Below are positions 33,015 to 39,018 of a stretch of 39,018 nt of DNA, piece by piece. The DNA comes from JBBECE01 sp964574935 (GTDB lineage: Bacteria > Pseudomonadota > Alphaproteobacteria > Rhizobiales > Devosiaceae), in the NCBI GenBank assembly GCA_964574935.1, contig CAZNOZ010000022.1:1-39018 (forward strand), given 5' to 3'. The position numbers and the translations under genes are program-made. The notes below the pieces were generated by a model that saw only the letters and a program-made list of their open reading frames with translations, did not search any database and was not told the origin of the DNA. Within the stretch, counting starts at the first letter, position 1. Each line of letters opens with the position of its first letter.

Positions 33015-34361
33015 TCAGGCTCTGACGATGTGATCGGCCGGCTCGCGGTAGTGGCCCCGCGTGTCGACGATCAGTTTCGCGTGTCGCGCGATCAGATCGT
33101 AGTCGAAGCCGTCATGGTCGGTCGCCAGCAGCACGCAGTCCTGGGCGGCCAAGGTTTTTGCGGTCAACTCCAGGCTCGCGAGGTCGAAGCGGTGGTCGCG
33201 CATCGGCGGAAATTCCGGCACATGCGGGTCGGAATAGGCAACGATGGCACCCAGACGCGCGAGCTTTTCCATCAGCACCACCGACGCCGATTCCCGCGTG
33301 TCGTCGACATTGGGCTTGTAGGCCAACCCCAGCACCAGAACCCTGGCGCCGTTGACCGGTTTGCGCGCGCGGTTGAGTGCCTCGGTCAGCTTGCCGATCA
33401 CGAAATCCGGCATCGCCGCATTGACCTCGCCGGCCAGTTCGATGAAGCGCGTATTGACGCCAAACTGGCGCGCCTTCCACGTCAGGTAGAACGGATCGAT
33501 GGGGATGCAGTGTCCGCCCAGCCCCGGCCCCGGCTGATAGGGCACGAACCCGAACGGCTTGGTGGCGGCGGCCCGGATCACCTCGTGGATGTCGATGCCC
33601 ATCCGGTCGGCGACGATCTTGAGCTCGTTGACCAGCCCGATATTGACCGCCCGGTGGATATTCTCGAGGAGCTTGGTGAGCTCCGCCGTCCGGGCCGAGC
33701 TGACGGGCACGACTTCCCGCACCAGGGCGGCGTAGAGGGCCACGCCGACGCGCGCGCAGCTTCCCGTGACCCCGCCCACGACGCGCGGGATGTCTTCGGC
33801 CCGATAGGCGGTGTTGCCCGGATCCTCGCGCTCCGGGGAGTAGACCAGGAAGATATCCGTTCCCACCCGAAGGCCGCCCGCTTCCAGCCGCGGCAGCAGC
33901 TCCTCCTCGGTGGTTCCCGGATAGGTCGTGCTTTCCAGGCACACCACCTGCCCGGCCCGCAGATGCGGCGCCATCGAATCGACAGTGTCGAGGACGAAGC
34001 GAAGGTCCGGTTCGCGGTGCGCGTTGAGTGGCGTCGGCAGGCAAAGGAGCAGCGCATCCGCCTCGCCGATCCGCCCCAAATCACCGCTGGCCTCGAACCC
34101 GTGCCCGGCCGCGTCCGAAATGCGGGTGCCCGCGACGTGCCCGATGTAGCTTTGCCCTCGCCCGAGCCGGGCGATCTTCATCGGATCGTTGTCGAATCCG
34201 GTGACCTTGAAACCCGCTTCCGAGAAGCCCAGCGCCGCCGGCAGGCCGACATAGCCGAGCCCGACGACGCCGATCCGCGCCTTGCGCGCATGGATCGCGT
34301 CGACCAGATGGTCGGCGGTGGTGGTGCGGGGCGACCGCCGCGCTTCGGCAGCAACTGCCAT
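33015..34361 (-). CDS. UDP-N-acetylhexosamine dehydrogenase (WbpA/TviB/WecC type)
   Basis: Nucleotide-sugar 6-dehydrogenase of 448 residues, forming a UDP-HexNAc uronic acid. NAD motif IGVVGLGYVGLPAALGFSEA (about 30-49); LESTTYPGTTEEELLP; VYSPEREDPGN; catalytic cysteine in GPGLGGHCIPIDPFYLTW (about 280); C-terminal GLAYKPNVDDTRESAS. 'GGHCIPIDP' rather than 'GGSCFPKD' separates it from the Ugd encoded at 13328-14686. Start at ATG 34361 (MAVAAEARRSP); the longer upstream frame to 34721 is Arg/Pro-rich and not credible. Exact sugar (GlcNAc, GalNAc or ManNAc) cannot be told. It is the first gene of the minus-strand glycan series and divergent from rmlD. Confidence 0.92.
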   Translation of the reverse strand: MAVAAEARRSPRTTTADHLVDAIHARKARIGVVGLGYVGLPAALGFSEAGFKVTGFDNDPMKIARLGRGQSYIGHVAGTRISDAAGHGFEASGDLGRIGEADALLLCLPTPLNAHREPDLRFVLDTVDSMAPHLRAGQVVCLESTTYPGTTEEELLPRLEAGGLRVGTDIFLVYSPEREDPGNTAYRAEDIPRVVGGVTGSCARVGVALYAALVREVVPVSSARTAELTKLLENIHRAVNIGLVNELKIVADRMGIDIHEVIRAAATKPFGFVPYQPGPGLGGHCIPIDPFYLTWKARQFGVNTRFIELAGEVNAAMPDFVIGKLTEALNRARKPVNGARVLVLGLAYKPNVDDTRESASVVLMEKLARLGAIVAYSDPHVPEFPPMRDHRFDLASLELTAKTLAAQDCVLLATDHDGFDYDLIARHAKLIVDTRGHYREPADHIVRA

Positions 34362-34719
34362 CTCGGCTCGTCTCGCTGGCCTGGACGCTCGAAGGTTTAG
34401 CCGCCGGAAGGGGTGCCGAGAATCCGAACATCTACGCATCCCGCCGGCGCCCCCGGCTGCCCCCTCGCCTTGAATTCGCGTGTGGCCTGAAGCATTACTA
34501 GCCGCCGACTGGCTGCGGTGAACGGGACGTCCGGACGTCGCGCGACGCACAGGTCCGGAAGGCGGGGTTCGGCGATGTTGGCAAGGAGCGGGTGCGGATG
34601 AAGGTCCCGAGCGCAACCGGCGGGCCGGGCCCTGGCACCGGCGGCGGCCGGATGGACAGCCCCCGGGACGCACGGACGGGCCGCGTCGGGCGCGGCGAGC
34701 CGGCGACCGCGCGAGTCCC
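34362..34719. other. 358-bp intergenic region between divergent glycan genes
   Basis: Separates the UDP-HexNAc dehydrogenase (minus) from rmlD (plus), so it should hold promoters for both arms of the locus. A less GC-rich section lies around 34468-34500. Open frames through it are Arg/Pro-rich shadows. No operator, terminator or RNA gene was recognised. Confidence 0.5.
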
Positions 34720-35622
34720 ATGACGATCCTGCTTCTGGGCGAGACGGGTCAGCTGGGCGGGGCCCTGGCGCCGGCCCTGAGCGAGTTGGGCGAGGTGATC
34801 GCGCCGGCGCGCGCCGACGCCGATTTCGCCCGCCCCGACGAGCTTGCCGCAACCGTCGCCGGGCTGGCGCCCGAGATCATCGTCAACGCCGCCGCCTACA
34901 CCGCGGTCGACGCTGCCGAGTCGGACCCGACCACCGCCGACCTCATCAATCATCTCGCCGTCGGCGCCCTGGCCCGGCAGGCGAAAGCCCTCGGCGCCCT
35001 GCTGGTCCATTACTCCACCGACTATGTGTTCGACGGCGAGACCGACCGCCCCTATGTCGAGACCGATCCGACCCGTCCGCTGTCGGTCTACGCCACCACC
35101 AAGCGCGACGGCGAACGCGCCATCGCGGCTGCCGGCTGCCGGCATCTGATCTTGAGGGCCGGCTGGATTCACGGGCCCCGCCGCAGCAATTTCGTCAGGA
35201 CGATCCTGAAGCTCGCCGCCACTCGCGACGAGTTGCCCGTCGTCGCCGACCAGATCGGCACCCCGACCGGCGCCGACCTGATGGCCCGGGTGACCGCCTC
35301 GATCCTCTCGGGGTTTCTCGAAAATCCCGAGGCGAGCCGACCGGACGGCATCTATCACCTGGCCGCCGCCGGCCAGGCCAGCTGGCACGAGTTCGCGCGC
35401 TTCATCGTCGACAATGCCCGCCGGATGGGCATTGCGACCCGGCTCCGGCCCGAAAACGTGATCGCAATTCCCACCAGCCAATACCCCACCGCCGCGCGGC
35501 GACCGCGCTACAGCGTGCTCGACACCACCCGGCTACGGGCCGACTTCGGCGTCTCCCTGCCCCCCTGGCAGCGCGGCGTCGAGGAAACCCTCGCCGCGCT
35601 CATCGCCGCCGAGGCAGCATGA
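34720..35622 (+). CDS. rmlD: dTDP-4-dehydrorhamnose reductase
   Basis: Last enzyme of dTDP-L-rhamnose synthesis, 300 residues. The NADPH motif is ILLLGETGQLGGALAPAL (residues 3-20); VNAAAYTAVDAAESDP (about 57-72), YSTDYVFDGETDRPYVETD (about 103-121) and YATTKRDGER (about 127-136, with the catalytic Tyr and Lys) are all standard. The C-terminal RRPRYSVLDTTRLR is also typical. The ATG at 34720 gives the exact family N-terminus; the ribosome site is weak. It is followed after 22 bp by rmlC. The first two genes of the pathway, rmlA and rmlB, are not in this window. Confidence 0.95.
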   Translation: MTILLLGETGQLGGALAPALSELGEVIAPARADADFARPDELAATVAGLAPEIIVNAAAYTAVDAAESDPTTADLINHLAVGALARQAKALGALLVHYSTDYVFDGETDRPYVETDPTRPLSVYATTKRDGERAIAAAGCRHLILRAGWIHGPRRSNFVRTILKLAATRDELPVVADQIGTPTGADLMARVTASILSGFLENPEASRPDGIYHLAAAGQASWHEFARFIVDNARRMGIATRLRPENVIAIPTSQYPTAARRPRYSVLDTTRLRADFGVSLPPWQRGVEETLAALIAAEAA

Positions 35623-35644
35623 AACACGAGGACCGGCATCCGAA

Positions 35645-36193
35645 ATGAAGGCAACCGCGCTCGATTTGCCCGAGGTGCTCGTGCTCGAACCGGCGGTCCA
35701 TGCCGACGACCGCGGCCGGTTCCACGAGAGCTACAATCGCCGCCGTTTCGCCGAGCTCACTGGCACCGATCCGGATTTCGTCCAGGACAATCATTCGGTC
35801 TCGGCCAGGGGCGTGCTGCGCGGCCTGCACTACCAGGCGCCGCCGGCGGCCCAGGGAAAGCTGGTGCGGGTGGTGGTGGGCGAAATTTTCGACGTCGCCG
35901 TCGACATCCGCCGAACCTCGCCCCGGTTCGGTCGGTGGGCGGCCGCCAGATTAAGTGCCGACGATCACCGGCAGATGTGGATCCCGCCGGGGTTCGCACA
36001 CGGCTTCCTGGTGCTCTCGGAGACCGCCGAGGTCCTCTACAAGACAACCGACTACTACGCGCCCGAGCACGAACGCTGCATCCGCTGGAACGATCCCGAC
36101 ATCGGCATCGATTGGCCGCTGACCGACCCGCCACTGCTGTCGCCGAAGGACGCCGCCGGCGCGACGCTGGCCGCGGCGGATGTCTTTGAATGA
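35645..36193 (+). CDS. rmlC: dTDP-4-dehydrorhamnose 3,5-epimerase
   Basis: Cupin-fold epimerase of 182 residues acting just before RmlD. Family signatures are VLVLEPAVHADDRGRFHESY, FVQDNHSVSARGVLRGLHYQ (about 47-66, with the catalytic His) and MWIPPGFAHGFLVLSETAEV (about 111-130). YKTTDYYAPEHERCIRWNDP closes the core. Length is normal. It is 22 bp after rmlD and clearly co-transcribed. The next gene begins 111 bp downstream on the same strand. Confidence 0.96.
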   Translation: MKATALDLPEVLVLEPAVHADDRGRFHESYNRRRFAELTGTDPDFVQDNHSVSARGVLRGLHYQAPPAAQGKLVRVVVGEIFDVAVDIRRTSPRFGRWAAARLSADDHRQMWIPPGFAHGFLVLSETAEVLYKTTDYYAPEHERCIRWNDPDIGIDWPLTDPPLLSPKDAAGATLAAADVFE

Positions 36194-36304
36194 CCGGCCA
36201 TCCCCGCAGTCGGGCGCCGTTCGAGCGGCTGCATTCGGCGACGCCGGCCACGCGGCCTGACGCAGCGGCGGCCATTTCGCGCCTGTCGCCAAAGGGTGGA
36301 TGAC

Positions 36305-37255
36305 ATGCATTCGGCCGGCGGCGGCGACCCCACACAATCGCTCACGATCGTCTCGGTGGTCTTCGACAATCCATGGCTCATCGCGCGCAATATCGAGCTG
36401 ACCGGAAACCTCAATCCGCAATTCGAGGGCCGCTGGATCGTCGTCGACAACTCGCCCGCCGGCGACTTGAGGCTCGACGGCGCGGTCGAGATCATGCCCG
36501 GTGTCCCGCGCCCCCGCGCGCCGGACAAGGGCAGCACGCACCACGCCCTGGCCCTTCACAAGGCGCTCGCCGGGGTGCGCACCCGCTACGCGCTGTTGCT
36601 CGACCACGATTTCTACGTCCTTCGCCCCGGGTGGATTTCCGAGCTGCTCGCGCATGTCGGGGAGCGCGGCATCGCGTTTTTCGGCTCGGCCTGGAACCCG
36701 CGCTGGGTCCACCAGTACAGCGGTTTTCCATCGCTCCACTTCCTGCTCGTCGATCTCGAACGCATACCGGTCGCCGGGATTGATCTGACCCCGGCAATCG
36801 CCCGCGATGTGTGGTGGCGCCTCATCAACGCGCGGGAGGTGCCGCTGCCCCGCCCGCTGCGCGACGTTCTGAAGGCCGGCCGGATCCGCGATGCCGGCTG
36901 GCGGCTCAGGCGACGCTTCGCAAACGAGCCGACCGTTGAGGTCGAAATGCTGGTCCCGCACCACATCCCGCCCGACCCTTCCCCGCAACGCGGTGACCGG
37001 CGGAGTGGCGCCCGGCTGCCGCGAGTCAGGCGCGGGCATCGGGGGGACGACGATCGGGTCACCGCTCACAGCGCGCTCCGGGAATGCCTGCCGCAGGCCT
37101 ACCGGGACGGATGGGAAGAGCATTTCTGGCAGGGGGCGTTGTTCGCGGTCCATCTGCGCCGCGTCGGCCGCAAATGGTCGAGGCGGTCGCTGGCGGACGA
37201 CGAAGCGCTGTTGGACGAGCTGCTGCACGACACGCGCCAGGCATTTGCCGGATGA
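36305..37255 (+). CDS. Glycosyltransferase-like protein (GT2-type fold)
   Basis: Protein of 316 residues. SLTIVSVVFDNPWLIARNIE, then WIVVDNSP, and YALLLDHDFYVLRPGWISEL (about 98-117) have the layout of a GT-A domain, with DHD as the DxD-type metal site. The region after residue 220 (PSPQRGDRRSGARLPRVRR) is Arg-rich and probably flexible. I cannot assign a donor or acceptor. AAGGGTGG precedes the ATG at 36305; a GTG at 36296 is the alternative. Its stop overlaps the next gene's start (ATGA), so the two act together. Location after rmlDC suggests a rhamnosyl- or related transferase, with low certainty. Confidence 0.75.
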   Translation: MHSAGGGDPTQSLTIVSVVFDNPWLIARNIELTGNLNPQFEGRWIVVDNSPAGDLRLDGAVEIMPGVPRPRAPDKGSTHHALALHKALAGVRTRYALLLDHDFYVLRPGWISELLAHVGERGIAFFGSAWNPRWVHQYSGFPSLHFLLVDLERIPVAGIDLTPAIARDVWWRLINAREVPLPRPLRDVLKAGRIRDAGWRLRRRFANEPTVEVEMLVPHHIPPDPSPQRGDRRSGARLPRVRRGHRGDDDRVTAHSALRECLPQAYRDGWEEHFWQGALFAVHLRRVGRKWSRRSLADDEALLDELLHDTRQAFAG

Positions 37256-38148
37256 GGGAGCCGCGGCGTGATGCCGCCGTGTTCCTCGTCCATTACATCG
37301 ACGGCGTGGTGGCGCGCCGGTTCGACAAGCTCCGACGCGAGTGCGAGGGGCGCTGCGAGGTGTTTCTGCTGGCCGAGAAGGGCGTCGCGATCCCCGAGCG
37401 GCTGGCGGCTCACGCCCGTTTCTTCGACTTCGCGACCGTCAGACAGATGGCCCGCTCGGTCATCGGCGACAGAGTGATACCGGGAAACGCGCATCTGCGG
37501 GCGATCGAATTCTATCGCCGCGAGCCCGGCTATCGCCACTACTGGTTCATCGAATTCGACGTCGTGTACACCGGGCGCTGGGACGCGTTGATGGCCAGCC
37601 TCGATGACGACGACGCGGATCTGATCGCCTCGCGGGTGGGGCGGATGGACACCGGACCGCCCTGGTTCTGGCACCACAGCTTCAAGCCCGGCGGCGACGC
37701 CGTCCCCGCGGATCGGGAGACCCTGGCGTTTCTGCCGATTTTTCGCATCAGCGCCGCCGGGCTCGCGGCGGTGGACCGATGCGTCTCCAGGGGCTGGACG
37801 GGGCACTTCGAAATGCTGTTGCCGACCGCGCTCGCCTTCGGCGGTCTGAAGGTCAGCGATTTCGGCGGCAGCGGGCCCTTTACCCCCGACGGGCGCCGGC
37901 ATCGCCACTATCTCGACGCCGAAGGGCTCTATGAAACCGGCACCTTGCGCTACCACCCGCCGGTGCACTGGCCGATCGTCGCCGGCATGCTCTATCACCC
38001 CTGCAAGACCCGGCTGACACAGCTGCGGCCGCGAGTGAGGAGACGAATCTGGTCCGACCGCCTGCGCCATCCTCGCCTCTACGCGAGGTATCTGGCGCGG
38101 CTCGCGCGGATGGCGGTGACCTCGCGGCTTTCGGGACGGTCGCAATGA
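37252..38148 (+). CDS. Putative glycosyltransferase-like protein, family not recognised
   Basis: Protein of 298 residues starting MREPRRDAAVFLVHYIDGVV. YRHYWFIEFDVVYTGRWDAL (about 98-117) looks like a GT-A acidic metal site following a conserved aromatic strand, and LIASRVGRMDTGPPWFWHHS and GLYETGTLRYHPPVHWPIVA are further conserved-looking blocks. It has no membrane segment or signal peptide. The ATG at 37252 overlaps the stop of the preceding gene as ATGA, which fixes the start; the longer frame from 37084 is a shadow. It may be a glycan-decorating enzyme, but I do not recognise the family with confidence. Confidence 0.7.
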   Translation: MREPRRDAAVFLVHYIDGVVARRFDKLRRECEGRCEVFLLAEKGVAIPERLAAHARFFDFATVRQMARSVIGDRVIPGNAHLRAIEFYRREPGYRHYWFIEFDVVYTGRWDALMASLDDDDADLIASRVGRMDTGPPWFWHHSFKPGGDAVPADRETLAFLPIFRISAAGLAAVDRCVSRGWTGHFEMLLPTALAFGGLKVSDFGGSGPFTPDGRRHRHYLDAEGLYETGTLRYHPPVHWPIVAGMLYHPCKTRLTQLRPRVRRRIWSDRLRHPRLYARYLARLARMAVTSRLSGRSQ

Positions 38149-38163
38149 GGCCGGGCGCCGGCC
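38149..38163. terminator. Perfect GC inverted repeat between convergent genes
   Basis: GGCCGG-GCG-CCGGCC begins right after the stop codon at 38148 and lies before the convergent DUF707 stop. It could form a hairpin in both transcripts. There is no T-run, so terminator activity is uncertain. Confidence 0.35.
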
Positions 38164-38178
38164 CGCCGCCGTTCCGCC

Positions 38179-38991
38179 TCAACCGGCCGGCAGGGCCTGG
38201 CGCTGCGGGGCGATGAAGCGCCGCTCGATCTGGCCCTCGCTGAGATCGAGATATCGGTATCCGGCGACATACGCCTCGATAAACCGCGGATCGAACCGGT
38301 CGAGGTCGGTGCCGTCATGCAGTCGCCCCGCCAGCGTGAGCTTGAGAACCCTGGCATCGCACTCGGCCATCAGCCGGCGCATGGCGCGTCTGGCCCGGGC
38401 GTTCTCGCCGCGCCGGCGCGCGCCGCCCACCGGGCGCCCGTGCGTCACCTGCACGTCGTCCAGGATGTAGATGCCGTCGTAGTCGAGCCGCCGCGCCCAG
38501 CAGTAGTCCAGGCCCCACTGCTGGCCGGAGCCGGTGGCGAAGCTGGCCAGCAGATCGCCGAGGACGTCGGTGCGAAAGCACGGCATCATCATTTCGACAT
38601 AGCTTGTCCGGCGCCAGGCGAAGCTCGTGTTGGCGAGCGTGATCGCGTGCGAGTAGTACGAGCCGGCGGACAGGCCGGGCGCCGCCAGCCGCGCCCCGGT
38701 CTCGCGACACAGCCCGAACATCGCGTCGATCGCCGCCTCGGACGCCTCCAGGTCGTCGTCCGGCAGCCAGACATACTCATAGGCGCGCCAGAAATCGTCG
38801 GCGCCCAGATAGTCGAACAGCCCCGCATATTTCGGCTTGGCGATGACCGCGGGGCTGCGCCGATCCTCCGGGCCCGCCGGGATCGGCTCGTAGGGGCACA
38901 CCGCCAGGTCCCAGTCCCGGTCGCCGGTGCCGAGCCACCCGGCGTGCCGCGACCGCGCGCCGCATCGGACCACCACCAGGTTCGATCTCAT
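38179..38991 (-). CDS. DUF707-family protein, possible glycosyltransferase
   Basis: Protein of 270 residues. The start NLVVVRCGARSRHAGWL (about 4-20), DWDLAVCPYEPIP, YVWLPDDDLEASEAAIDAMF (about 73-92) and GLDYCWARRLDYDGIYILDD are characteristic of DUF707. This family is found in plants and in bacterial polysaccharide clusters. The DDD triad after a beta strand resembles the DxD site of GT-A glycosyltransferases, consistent with a transferase role, but none is proved. ATG at 38991 is the natural family start. It is convergent with the preceding gene, and its promoter lies at or beyond the window edge. Confidence 0.8.
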   Translation of the reverse strand: MRSNLVVVRCGARSRHAGWLGTGDRDWDLAVCPYEPIPAGPEDRRSPAVIAKPKYAGLFDYLGADDFWRAYEYVWLPDDDLEASEAAIDAMFGLCRETGARLAAPGLSAGSYYSHAITLANTSFAWRRTSYVEMMMPCFRTDVLGDLLASFATGSGQQWGLDYCWARRLDYDGIYILDDVQVTHGRPVGGARRRGENARARRAMRRLMAECDARVLKLTLAGRLHDGTDLDRFDPRFIEAYVAGYRYLDLSEGQIERRFIAPQRQALPAG

Positions 38992-39018
38992 GGCGCGTCC
39001 CCCGCCCCGCGGGCCGCC

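Noticed and set aside
31863..34400. Plus-strand 845-codon open frame
   Set aside because: Antisense to the WecA-type and UDP-HexNAc dehydrogenase genes, Arg/Gln/His-rich and without any domain; a high-GC shadow.
34362..34719. N-terminal extension of the UDP-HexNAc dehydrogenase
   Set aside because: The added 120 residues are Arg/Pro/Ser-rich and unlike the family, and the region is the shared divergent promoter.
36960..37080. Possible frameshift in the first glycosyltransferase-like gene
   Set aside because: The Arg-rich segment keeps a high-GC third-position pattern in the main frame, and sequence after it continues to the coupled stop.

Overview
The window looks like chromosomal DNA of a high-GC alphaproteobacterium, most likely in the Hyphomicrobiales (Rhizobiales). 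The evidence is the cysG-DUF2849-cysI sulfur block, a full TTAA-N7-TTAA CtrA-type box, a very large apolipoprotein-like membrane protein resembling the polar-growth protein GPR of Agrobacterium, and a surface-glycan locus. All identifications come from reading the sequence; no database search was possible. No tRNA, rRNA, insertion sequence, phage gene or CRISPR array was seen.

Positions 1-4100 (minus strand) hold sulfur assimilation (cysG, DUF2849, a cysI cut by the window edge), an adrenodoxin-type 2Fe-2S ferredoxin and an HPt phosphotransfer protein. A divergent intergenic region with a perfect CtrA-type box separates the HPt gene from a 1436-residue, two-transmembrane, 11-residue-repeat coiled-coil protein on the plus strand (4434-8744), which ends at a strong intrinsic terminator.

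Positions 8857-22496 are mostly separate housekeeping and envelope genes: an MFS transporter, a GT4 glycosyltransferase coupled to an LpxH-like metallophosphoesterase, a LysE-type exporter, a cupin, UDP-glucose 6-dehydrogenase, a secreted NagZ-like glycosidase, a FecR-domain protein followed by a CHASE2-GGDEF-EAL protein, acetyl-CoA synthetase and a small GNAT protein.

Positions 22471-38991 form a surface-polysaccharide locus. On the minus strand, in transcription order, it has a UDP-HexNAc dehydrogenase, a WecA/WbpL-type initiating transferase, a WbpM-type 4,6-dehydratase, a DenD-like SDR, a Wzx-like flippase, a PrpF-family isomerase, an ATP-grasp enzyme, a FemAB-like transferase and a second flippase. 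Most junctions from the dehydratase onward are 4-bp stop/start overlaps. The plus strand carries rmlD, rmlC and two unusual glycosyltransferase-like genes, and a DUF707 gene converges on them. The genes fit a glycan built on undecaprenyl phosphate from an N-acetyl-6-deoxyhexosamine, with rhamnose and uronic acids. The most unusual part is the Wzx / PrpF / ATP-grasp / FemAB / Wzx module, which suggests an amino-acid or carboxylic-acid decoration of a lipid-linked glycan. The best cell-biology lead is the GPR-like gene with its CtrA box and HPt neighbour.
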